The translations under genes and the position numbers were made by a program. From NCBI GenBank assembly GCA_033977485.1, contig CM066985.1, positions 75,645,045-75,709,044 of the forward strand: a stretch of 64,000 nucleotides of DNA, written 5' to 3'. The notes beneath the pieces are model-generated. The model searched no databases. It was not told the DNA's origin and saw only the letters and a list, made by a program, of their open reading frames with translations. This document shows positions 1-10,290 of this stretch, one piece after another. Every line of letters starts with the position of its first letter. Within the stretch, counting starts at the first letter, position 1. The stretch comes from Hydrangea macrophylla. Taxonomy: Eukaryota > Streptophyta > Magnoliopsida > Cornales > Hydrangeaceae.

Positions 1-530
1 GGCCATAAAAATGTTGATTGACCTAGTGTATAATACCCTTATTGGCATGGTGATGTTATGTGTTCTTTCAATGGAGTATTGTCCCTATTTTGGATTTCTT
101 GTCAGACGACCTTGTGTATTTCATCTTTGGCATTCATTTCTACCTTGTTTTTCTTTTGGGGGTAAATTATACCGCCTGACAATTGGATGGATGTGGGTGG
201 ATATGGGTTGGGTCTAAATGGGTCCTAACCCATTTATATCCCATAAAAATATGGGTCAAATATGGGTTGACCTGTTAACCCGCACAAAAAACTGGACAGT
301 TTTGTGCGTGTGTGTGTGTATGTGTGTTTTTGGTAAGTGCTCAATGACCTAGTGCAACTAATATATGGATCTAAAGTCCCTAGTTTTAAAAACTAATTAT
401 GACATCAGTCCAACGGAAAAAAAAAAAAAAAAAACCAGATTATGAAATTTGGTAAAAATGATTGAATAATCAAAATAGAACTAATACCCAAAGCAATGAA
501 ATTTCCACAGACATTAGCGCATATATATAG
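1..530. other. Intergenic DNA without a gene
   Basis: No convincing coding sequence. The stretch holds a GT-rich microsatellite at about 301-327, several TGGGT-type words at 190-275, and a poly-A run at 417-434. The short open frame at 11-217 has no recognisable domain or coding character. Confidence 0.6.
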
Positions 531-531
531 A

Positions 532-575
532 CTAGTTTAAACGCACATGTGTTGCACGTGAATGGTGCCCGTCTA
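532..575 (-). mobile_element. Helitron-like 3' terminus (candidate)
   Basis: Read on the minus strand, the sequence ends in CTAG followed by T (plus 531-535). A short inverted repeat built on CACGTG/CACATGTG words lies just upstream, at about 545-570. A hairpin 8-12 nt before a CTRR end is the hallmark of Helitron 3' termini. I could not find the matching 5' TC end, so the size of the element is unknown. The similar end at 3476 supports a repeat family. Confidence 0.3.
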
Positions 576-1698
576 TAAACCAATTAGGAACATTAAGCTA
601 AAATTTGTAGAAAACACTTAAATTAGGTTAAAAAAGAAGAAGAAGAATTAATATAACTACAAAAATAATAAAGATAAAGTTGAATTATACTTCTTATACC
701 ACTTGTTTATTAGTTCAATAATAATTTCTCTATGTTGCTATTTAATTATTACTACATGTCCTAGCAATAATTCTTTCGTACATCTTCAATATTTAGAATG
801 TAGCATTTTCTTTGCTCATTATTTAATAATGCCTATTTGTTTATTGTATGACCATATATGTTATTTCACTTACCGTGAAGTTTGTGTAGTCATTTATTGA
901 ACTACAAAATTATTTCATATGCATACAAAAAGGATTTAGGGAGCCCTCCACATTCAAGATGGTCAAACTCTTTGTGCTGTATGTCTTAAAAATTCTTTAA
1001 ATCGTCAACCGAATTTTTTTTAAAATTCTCTATTGTACGTCAATACTAATTGAAAGAATTGCATAAAAAAATATTTATAATGCAAAAACTATTGTTACTG
1101 GAAAAATCCTTCTTGCTAATTGTTTTTTATTTCTATTTTTATATATGTCCGTTATCTCTGGTTTTGTTAGAGTCTTATAATTAAGAGAATTGATATTTGA
1201 AAGGATTTGCTTATCCATGGAGTCCACCTAAAGAGAGAGAAAATATATAGAAACACGAGTGAAGAAGGACAAAAAAAATATAATGTACTAAGACCAAAAA
1301 TAGAAAAAATCAATAACATAGTAGTTTTAGTTGAATTTAAAGTCCTAAATTATGAGAATGTATTGATAATCTATATTGAAAGAGACTTTTAGGCTCTATT
1401 TGGTGCACATATTGAGGGATAGAAAAGAAATGAAAATATTAAAGAAAATGGTTTCCTTTGTTCATGAGCTGAAAATTAAAGTGCCTAAGCGTCCATTTGA
1501 TAAAATTGAAAATTAAGTGCTGAATTTTAAGTACTAAAAAATTTAAGCGGATGAATTTGTTGTACGTAAAATAGCGTTTCAAGTATTGAAATAGACTGCA
1601 TTCAGTGATTATTTTCAGTTGAATTTTTTCAATTAAGGTTTTTCAGTGGATTTTTGGCTGCCTTTTCAATTAAGTGGCATATTATCAAACACGTTGTA

Positions 1699-1729
<31 letters not shown>

Positions 1730-3334
1730 ATTGCTGAAACTTTTATTTTCACCACTTGGGTTATTATCATAGGCTAAATCTGTAAAATTCCCATCTTTTT
1801 TGTGAAACTTAAAAAATGATGACAATTTTACGCATTATTGTTAATAAAGATAACAATAGTATCTTTTCATAAAGCATATTACTCAATTAAGTTTTACATT
1901 CAATAATTATGTTGCTAAAGCATGGGTAAAATGGGAATGAAATATGACACTTATCAGTATGGTAGTGGTGGGAAAGCAAGAGTGAGAAAAATGCACTCTA
2001 TATGGGTAACCAAATCGTCAAGTAGTTGAAATTGATTCCTAAAATTTTTGAATGCATATCTTACCTAGAATAGGTTTGATAAAAGTTACCTATATTATTA
2101 TTGGTATGGAATAAACAAAATCGTGAGTGATCTATCATAGAGCTCTGGAAGAAAATAAAAAATAAAAATAAAAATAAAATCGGGAGTCTGAGTGATATAA
2201 TACTAAGAATTGATATCAGGATTGTGAAGAGTCCTACCATTCTTGTCATAGATATTTACTATAACTCTTAAGAGGTATATGTTAGTATAACTCATTGTTT
2301 TTTGTTTTCATTTTAACCATTAGGTTATTGATCAAAACACAATACATTAATAGTAATGAGAATGAAAATCATAAGTAAGCTGAATAAATGAATAGAAGAG
2401 TAAGAAATAGTAATTACCTCCAATACAAAGCTTGAAGTGCACACTTGCGTAAAGATCAATCGTATTTAGTTCACCATCGCACGTTATTAAGAAAACACGA
2501 AGAGTGGACTGGTTTGTGAATCTTAAAGTGTGAAAAAAGCATCCAAGGCTATGGAGAACTTGGGAAGTGGAGACGTATAATACAAATTAGATAACACCAA
2601 TAGGTTCTTTAATACTATTATTAGTCTTAGTAGTCGAAAATTTTAGAACAAACCTAAAATTTGGTATACAACAAAGGACAATTATGTATGTAGCAAAGGA
2701 TAAATTTGTCCTAAAATTTCTAATGGCACGAAGGAGGGATGGAGAGTTAGTTTGTCAAGTTTTATAGTTTAGGGACGTATTTGAAAAAAAGTCATATTTG
2801 AGAGGGTGTTACTGTAATTTATCCCATGAAGGAAAGGAGAAAAAAAGAAAAAGAAAAAGAAAAGAAACCAACCGTTAGTCCAAATTTACAAAAAAAAAAA
2901 AAAAAAAAAAAGAGAATAGAAACCAACCTTGGTCAAAAGTGAGGTAGTAATCTTCCATAGAATTCCAAAAAAAAAAAAAACCACCCTAACTGTGAGCTCA
3001 TATTAAAAAAATAAAATAGAAATCAACCATGAAATAATGTGTGATTAACTATTTTGTTTTTTATTCCGATCGGAACATGAGTTGTTTGGAAGGAGTTGTA
3101 ACACAATAGGAATGCGGTGTGTCGTTAATGTAAAGGAGATGTAAAACAATAGGGATTGTATATAACGTATTACGTATATAACATGATATATCCAAAGAAG
3201 AAAAATAAAAGTTAGGACTCTCATGGACGAACCCAAAAAAAAAAGTTGATATACTAATGTTGTTAAAACTCTAAAAAAATATTACTTGAGTAAGTGCACC
3301 GATTGATAAAAGTGTCACACTTATGTGCATTGGT
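576..3334. other. Gene-free AT-rich intergenic stretch
   Basis: No supported gene. It contains an (AT)n run at about 1699-1729, A-rich tracts at about 2830-2912 and 2967-2980, and scattered short frames without domain similarity. Nothing else could be assigned. Confidence 0.6.
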
Positions 3335-3415
3335 ACATTTATATATAGTATAGATATAGATATAGATATAGATATATGTATATATATATTTATTTATATA
3401 TGTATATACATATCC
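3335..3415. repeat. TATAGA/TA microsatellite
   Basis: Successive TATAGA units grade into (TA)n with interspersed TATG. This low-complexity tract explains the minus-strand open frame over 3263-3460, whose translation is mostly Tyr-Ile repeats. Confidence 0.85.
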
Positions 3416-3475
3416 ATCAATACATAAATAAACAGAGTGAAACAAAGAGAGCTTGGGCATATATAGATATATGTA

Positions 3476-4140
3476 CTAGGTGACAATCACGTGATTTGCA
3501 CGTGCTTATCCCCTCATATTAGTTTCTTCGGCTTTTACAAAGGGGAAGAGGGAAAAAGTCGTGCCAAAAGATGATCATTTTGTAATTTTTCTTACAAAAA
3601 TTGTACGTGCCTATCCCCTCATATTAGCTTCTCTGGCTTCTGCAATCATTTTTGTAAAGGGAAAAAGGGAAAAAGCCGCTGTGCCAAAAAATGATCATTT
3701 TGCAATTTTTCTTACAAAAATTGACTTGTGTGTAAATTTTGTGCCAAAAGATGACCATTTTGTAATTTTTATTACTAAACCTCACGTGCTTATCCCCTCA
3801 TATTAGCTTCATTGGATTTTGTAATTTTTCTAACAAAAATTGCACGTGCATATCCCCTCATATTAGCTTCTTTGGCTTCTACAATCATTTTTGTGAAGGG
3901 AAAAAAGGGAAAAAGGTGCTGTGCCAAAAAATGATCATTTTGTAATTTTTCTTACAAAAATTGACCTGTGTGTAAATTTTGTGCCAAAAGATGACCATTT
4001 TGTAATTTTTATTACTAAACTTGATCTATATGTAAATATGATGTCACTAGCCGTTTGTGTTGACTTATTTTTGAAGCCGTTTGTAATTATGGTTGAAAAA
4101 GTTGATTGAACCTGAAGTATTTTAGGCAAAAATTGACCTA
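3476..4140 (-). repeat. Imperfect tandem repeats with a Helitron-like end
   Basis: A block containing the word TATCCCCTCATATTAG recurs near 3509, 3611, 3791 and 3850. It is followed by a block containing GCCAAAA(G/A)ATGA.CATTTT near 3563, 3681, 3742, 3923 and 3983. On the minus strand the left edge ends in CTAG-T (plus 3475-3479), preceded by paired CACGTG words, which looks like a Helitron 3' end. Open frames in this region are products of the repeat. A decayed Helitron cluster is the best guess, but no 5' end was identified. Confidence 0.4.
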
Positions 4141-4570
4141 TATGTAAATATTATGTCACCAGCTTTTTGTTGACTTTTGTTTGAAACTAATTGTAATCAT
4201 GGTTGAAAAAGTTGATTGAATCTGAAATATTTAAGCCAAACTTGATTGAATCCTCATTATTATATTAAATAAAATTTCAAAAGTTGACATAAATATAATT
4301 ATTAGTCGCCTTGAATGTAATTTGTTGTACAAACAACAGAATTAGCCTCACACAAATCATTATATCCTTATGTAGTCGTACACATGTATGAGTAATTATG
4401 GTATACTAAAGGGATATTATGGGATTTGAGTAACTATGCAATTACCGTAAAGTCCATAACAAATAGAGAAATACCGAAATTGACGAAATCAATTTGAGAT
4501 TGGGCACGCATCCATAAGAGGCATAGCCTCCTTTATGTGAGAAGATATGTACGAAATAAGTACTTTTAAG

Positions 4571-4830
4571 TATTCTAGTTTCAGATTTGAGACTCCATTA
4601 ACGAGCTTGAAATGAAGTTCTCGGACGCAGATGAGAGAGAAAGTTAGTGAGATATATATATATATATATATACAACTCCTCCGATAATGCAGGTAAAATC
4701 AGTGCTTTCGGAATCAATCGAGTATTATAGCTTCAGATCTGAGATGCCATTAACGAGCTTGGATGGAGTTATCAGTCACAGATGAGATAGACTGTTAGAG
4801 AGAGAGAGAGGATTTGAGTTAGGGTTTCCA
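4571..4830. repeat. Imperfect direct duplication (period about 152 bp)
   Basis: A block of about 75 bp starting near 4571 recurs near 4723. Both copies share the word CCATTAACGAGCTTG and a downstream CAGATGAGA. An (AT)n run at about 4653-4671 lies between the copies and a (GA)n tract follows the second one. No coding potential is seen. Confidence 0.65.
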
Positions 4831-5040
4831 GCAATTGAACCTTTTGTAATTTCTGATGGACCACGGCAGGCCAGAAACTTAATCCATTTTCAACCCATTT
4901 TTAGCCTTCGAGTTTCAATTATCCAACCCATTTTCAACCCATGAAGTTTATAGCAGGTCCGAACTAGTCAATATGTATGTGGGTGGCCATGGGCAGGTTG
5001 GGAGTTCCAAAACTGTTTTGCCAGGCCTACTTGCAATACA

Positions 5041-5382
5041 TGTGTGACATCTTTTGGTCCCTATAGTTTCAATTTTGACTCTTTGGTCGCTACAATTTCA
5101 TTTTAGGTTGAATGCAGTTCATTCGTGGGAATCCTTAGAATTTTTTTTATTGATTCAAATTCAAAATTGGCGTGTAAAGTGTAATTAATCTATGTGAATT
5201 CACTATTATGCCCCTAGTGATATTTCATGTGCATCATGTAAGCTATTTGTGTTAAAAATTGGAAGAGATTTTCATGGATGGACTACATTGGACTTAAATT
5301 GAAACTAGAAGCACCAAATTGTCAAAATTGAAATCATAGCGACTATAGTGACACGGGTGCAACATTTAATTTACCCTTCTTT
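5041..5382. mobile_element. MITE-like element with long terminal inverted repeats
   Basis: The left arm (about 5046-5125) contains CTATAGTTTCAATTTTGAC. The right arm (about 5275-5360) contains the reverse-complement counterpart GTCAAAATTGAAATCATAG. The arms match imperfectly over roughly 75 bp and enclose about 150 bp of unique AT-rich DNA with no coding potential. This matches a non-autonomous DNA transposon, either a MITE or a small MULE derivative. The exact ends and the target-site duplication could not be fixed by eye. Confidence 0.6.
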
Positions 5383-5578
5383 AAGTGTCAATTTTGTTCA
5401 TGGTATTCGTTAGTTATTGATTAAGTAAAATCAATTTTCACTCTTTTGGCATGATGTTATGCTTGCTAGCAAAGCATTTCTGAATCTGGCAATAAAAGGG
5501 CTCTACGTCCTCCTTTATTCTGGAACAAAAGATTAAGATTGGTTTTTACAGATATCTAATATGAACCTACTTGGACAG

Positions 5579-5668
5579 GTGCAATTAATGGCTTCTATCA
5601 AGAAGTTGATGGACCCAAATGGGATTCTCAACCCTTATAAAGTTATTCCCCCATCCCTTGTTCTCTAA
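5579..5668 (+). pseudogene. Terminal exon fragment resembling D-2-hydroxyglutarate dehydrogenase
   Basis: An AG acceptor (5577-5578, context TTGGACAG) is followed by 29 codons and a TAA at 5666. The translation contains KKLMDPNGILNPYKV, which strongly resembles the extreme C-terminus of plant D-2-hydroxyglutarate dehydrogenase. That enzyme is a mitochondrial FAD-linked oxidase of the FAD-oxidase C-terminal family, and it oxidises D-2-hydroxyglutarate to 2-oxoglutarate. Upstream exons that should encode the FAD-binding and catalytic parts were not seen within the preceding 5.5 kb. The DNA just upstream is MITE-derived and the DNA downstream looks like a 3' UTR with a (TTC)n run at 5729-5748. 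It is therefore either a captured or relic exon, or the last exon of a gene with a very long final intron. The resemblance rests on memory of the family, not on a search. Confidence 0.5.
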
Positions 5669-7742
5669 AGTTGAGGTGAGGAACGTTGAGCTGAAAACCA
5701 TTTTATTCATATTCATCGTCATATTATTCTTCTTCTTCTTCTTCTTCTTGTCTTCTGTTCCACATCCTAAAGAGTTGTTTGTAGCATTTATTATTTAGGT
5801 TGGCTGTGGAGGAAGATGGTCTGTGACTGAGGTAAGTTCAACAGAAACACGATGAATCGCCTTTGGAGATAGCTGTGACTTGTGAGTAAATTATCTGGCC
5901 TATAGAAAAGGGTAGAAATTAATCGCAACTTTATTGAATAACAAGTAAATAAAAACAGCTGAGCCGTAGTATTCATATAAGTTTAAGAACAAAATTGCTA
6001 CCTCCAAATATTATGTTTGAAGCTACTGTAAGAATAGTAGTATTTCGATACTATGGACCTTTCTTTGTTAATGATCAGCTTGATCCCTCTGCCTTTTTAG
6101 TGCAGTTTTAAACTCATTTGTGGTCTCTTTGGACTGCACACTCAGAAACCCAGTTATAGTGAGTATGAACCAATTTACGTTTGGTTTCCATCTGGGTAGT
6201 CACTCCTAGGATCCATTTGCCCCCATGTGATATTTTTTTTTGGGTCAAAATGTATGTAGTCTTTGTAGATTAGAAAAATAACCCAGTGATGCAGTTGAAT
6301 GCTCCATATAGAGAGTTCTATATTGGTTGGTCACTTTAAATCTAGTGTTGATATTATCAAGTTGGTTCGAAGGCAAATATATCTTCATCAATTTGTTAAA
6401 TATATCTTTGAAATCTATGAAGAACTCAGAAACAACCCAATTGTAGAAACTCATTCTAAATATTTTTTTCCTTTTTTTTTTTTGGCTTTAAAAAAGGAAA
6501 AAAAGAAAAAGAAAAAAAAAAGTGCTCGCACACACACACACACAATAAAACACAAAGGCCATCTCCATCTCCAACTCAAATTCTTTATTTTTCGCAAATA
6601 TGATACAAATAAATGCAAATGGTTTAGTACAACTATCATGCACTAAAACCAGGCAACAACAGGCTCTCTGCGCTATATTTTTTATCTATTATTTTGGAGA
6701 TTTTTCTTCGTTTTTTTTTTTGGTATAAAAAAAAAGTTAGTTTTTTCCCCTCAAAAAAGTTGTGGCACTGTTAACGTCAAAGGAAAATCAAACCATGTTT
6801 CTTATTTCCTTTATGGGTGTTTTCACACTTTTTTTTTTCCTTTCTTTTTATGGGGTGGTTTATATAGCCAAGCCATGGTCGACTTACCACAAGCGTGCCA
6901 AGCCAAACACACCTTAATAACCACCCCTCAACCGGCCCCCGGCCAACCATGGCCGGCCTTCTCATTTTAATCTGTTTCTGCCAGTGTGTGTTGATGTACA
7001 AAGTAATTAGATGCTGCACTCATGGAGCATGTAAAAATTGCTAAAGTGTGTAGTGTACCCCCTCCCAGTACTATTTGGTAATGGTCTTATGAAGAGTGTA
7101 TGTATGTGTGTGCAATACTGTATTCATGTAAGTGTGTGCTACCTGTGTGATGTTTCAAAACACATAAATGGCGCAAAATATCGCTAGCAAATGTGGTGTA
7201 GGTTTTATTTCCTCAATTAAGAGGACTTTTTAAAGTGTAAAAACAAGAACAAAAGATGAAAAGAAGAAGAAGATGATAGAGTTCGAAGAATGCCTTCGAA
7301 GTGGTGATTAAACTATGAAGGAAAGCAAAGAAAATTGTAGGCTAAGAAACTAATTAACTAGAATCTAATCTAGTGTTAGAAACTAAACTAAATTTAAACT
7401 AAAGTGGCCATGATGGCGTAAAGAAAAGAACAATATATATTGAGGATATATTGATGTAGTTTTTGTTTGGTCAGAAACCCGTTACAAAGAAGTACATTAC
7501 ATTTATTTATAGACGGAGTTTACAACTACTTATTTGAATTTGAATATTTTCCTCTTATAACAATAACTACTCATTCAAACTCATTTCCACATGTGTTGCT
7601 TCTAAGAGAAAAACTCTCCAAATTAACTTCCATCTTCATTATTACCATTGATCTTTAAGTAATCACATTTATTTTAATCCTACGATACCAAGTGTCCTGT
7701 AAATAATTTTCAAATGGCTTTCATGATAAGCCAAAATAGCTT

Positions 7743-7773
<31 letters not shown>

Positions 7774-9029
7774 ATAGTAATATAATAATATATTAAAATT
7801 ATATTTTATGGTATACGCAACCTGGATTGCATGTTAGCATGTGGCTGTGTGAGTTTTTTTGAGTCCCAGCTTGTGGGTCAAAAATATGGGCTGTTGTATT
7901 TTCCCACATGTATAATTGGAAGGGCTGAACTACTACATTTCCAAAAGGAGTTTTTGGCCAAAATAGAACTGAAGTGAATGACAATGAGGCCACTGAAGTA
8001 TATAGACTGACCTAAAGTATTTTACTCATTTACTACCTTAACTCTAATGAAGTGACAATGACTATTGTCTATTTAAACCTGAACCACCCAATGCTGTCCT
8101 AACTACACAAAATTGTAGGAGAGCAAGACGCGTACACACACACAATACAACTTATAAGCGTTGGGTAATAAAAATACTGTTTTAAAGGCTTTTGTCCGTT
8201 GGGTGCTTCAGCCAATATAGATCACATTTTGGAATATAATAGTCACATAAAAACATGATTAAAAGAAACATTAATTAACTCCACACAATAATTGAAATAT
8301 TTTATTAAAATGATTCAACATTCTCCACTTATTTTAATAAAAATATTCATATTTGGATAAAGATAAAAAAACTCATGCATAATGAGGGCGTTATTGACTT
8401 AAACCCTCACTTAGTGTTCAACAAATTTTGCTCCAGAGTCATTAGTGACAATGTTTTAAACTACGACTGCTTTGGGAAAAAAATAGATTGCGAAAGAATA
8501 TGTATATATAAATATATGTGTGTGTGTATATGTGAAAATAGTTTGGGAAAGAATACAGCAGCCCATGGTTGACTGAGTTTTTATCTTTCTTGGCATTATT
8601 TCTCTTTTCACCGAAAGGAAGACGACTACTTTCCACTTGTAATTGAACAACATAAATAATTGGAAATCATGGATCGATCTTCTCTAGTTATCTTGATGTG
8701 ACCAATTTTTCATTTTTTTAAAAAAAATAATTTATATTAAAAATTTTAAATTGAGGTAGGGGTTGATTTATGTGTGTATCAAGTATGCTGCTACAATTTA
8801 CCATGATGTATAGCCATAGGAAAGCAGGTTTCACTTTGGGACGGTGCGGAGTTACGATTTTATCTCATGTACTTTGGGTAGAAATATTCTAATTTTTTAT
8901 GTACTTGGGATTCAAAGGCTGTATCGATTTTTTTTATTGGGTAGAAATATTGTAATTTTTTGTTTCTTGGCTTTCATATTGCTTAGTTGTTTTGTGGATT
9001 TTACATATAATGGATTAAGGGTTAAACCA
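5669..9029. other. Gene-free stretch with simple repeats
   Basis: No supported gene. Notable tracts are T/A-rich DNA running into (CA)n at 6472-6546, a TAA/TTA tract at 7743-7795 that could fold back on itself, GT-rich DNA at about 7098-7140 and 8517-8530, and two similar blocks containing GGGTAGAAATATT at 8876 and 8939. The frames here are short, lack domains, and coincide with these low-complexity tracts. Confidence 0.55.
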
Positions 9030-9284
9030 TCTATACTATTATAAAAAGAAAGTGAGGGGATACCAATATTATTTTATAAGTTTTCTATAATTACAGTTAA
9101 ATAATTACATTTTATCTTTTTAAAAAATATTAGAAGGGTATTAAAATGTCCAATCAATAATAATAATAAAAAAAAAAACAGCTTTAACAAATGGGAAAAA
9201 ATTGCCTAAAACAGTTGTCTAAAAAAAAATTGTCTAAAAATCAAACAAACGGGCACACGCACGGAGTGTGGGGCCCTATTCTAG
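9030..9284 (+). mobile_element. Short non-autonomous Helitron (255 bp)
   Basis: The element begins TCTATACTATTATAAAA, immediately after an A at 9029. It ends CTAG at 9281-9284, immediately before a T at 9285, so it sits between A and T as Helitrons do. About 11 nt before the CTAG is a hairpin with arms CACAC and GTGTG (about 9254-9270) around the loop GCACGGA. The 5' TC, 3' CTRR, subterminal hairpin, lack of inverted repeats and A/T insertion site are the defining structural marks. It has no coding capacity, so it would need the Rep-helicase of an autonomous element. Confidence 0.7.
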
Positions 9285-9555
9285 TAAGTTTTAATGGAGA
9301 AACTAATCTCTGTAACTCTTTCAAATAAAATTGTATTTATATGCTTTATAATTATATTATCATATACTTTTTTTTTGTACTTATTAGTTTCACTAATGAA
9401 ACAAAAAAAAATCTTATATGTTCAAAGGGGATGTATTACTATTAGGGTTTTAGATACTTCAGACTACTTGAATAAATAGAATAGTTATTTGGATAAAATT
9501 TAGAGAAATTAAGGACAAATGTGCGATTTGTGAGTTTAGAAGCAAAAAATAAAAA

Positions 9556-9710
9556 GGGGTAATTACACTTACACCCCCTGTGATTTGCCCGAGTTGCACT
9601 TACCCCCCTATGGTTTAAATTTTTGCACTACTACCCCATGTGGTTCAAACTAAGTGCAAAAGTTAACTTGGCTAACGGAGTGCAGTAAAATGACGATAAT
9701 ACCCCCAAAT
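9556..9710 (+). repeat. Probable terminal inverted repeat region of the MULE
   Basis: The block starts GGGGTAATTACACTTACACC and carries repeated C-rich words (ACCCCC, TACCCCCC, TACCCC). This resembles the long termini of plant Mutator-like elements. It lies about 0.6 kb upstream of the MULE coding remnant in the expected order. The opposite inverted copy was not found, which fits 3' truncation of the element. Confidence 0.45.
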
Positions 9711-9954
9711 AATTTGCTAATCTTTTTAACTCCAACAATTCGCCGTGAACTCCAATTGGGTTTTCTCAATAAGCGAAGATGAATTGGGGGAAAAATGTTA
9801 GGGTTTGCCGAATGAAGGAAAGTTAAAGGTTAGGGTTTGCAGAATCAAGTAAAGATAAAGTTAGGGTTTGCAGAATCATGCAAATTTTGAAGCTCTGGAT
9901 ATACCTGATGACAGAGCCTGGTATGTATCTCCTATCACAATGTTAGTTTTACAT

Positions 9955-10043
9955 TTGTGTGTGTGTGTGTGTGCAGAAAGGTGATCACAGAATGCCCTTC
10001 ATGTGTTCTGTTTTTGGGTGTTTGTATGTGTCTTTTTCGAAGT

Positions 10044-10074
<31 letters not shown>

Positions 10075-10215
10075 GCAGAAAGGTGATCACAGAATGCCCT
10101 TCATGTGTTCTGTTTTTGGGTGTTTGTGTGTGTCTTTTTCGAAGTTGTGTTTGTGTGTATGCATAAAGGAGACATTTGGGCCCTTCATGTGTTTTGTTTA
10201 TGGGTATAAAAGCGC
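9955..10215 (+). repeat. Tandem repeat of about 102 bp, 2.5 copies
   Basis: Two copies starting near 9971 and 10073 share the word GTGATCACAGAATGCCCTTC and are separated by (GT)n. A third, diverged copy begins near 10158 (GGGCCCTTCATGTG). The tract sits in the 5' leader of the MULE. The Cys/Val-rich open frames at 9957-10243 are translations of this repeat and not genes. Confidence 0.75.
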
Positions 10216-10290
10216 ACATGTGGTCTGTGGTCCCTCCTTATAAACATTGGTCCCCCCCTTTACTAATTTTTTTTATACATTGTTGCAGAA

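Noticed and set aside
5791..5976. 61-residue minus-strand frame near the exon fragment
   Set aside because: No domain, and the region looks like the 3' UTR of the plus-strand fragment.
9957..10243. Cys/Val-rich open frames on both strands
   Set aside because: They are translations of (GT)n and of the 102-bp tandem repeat; no start context or domain.
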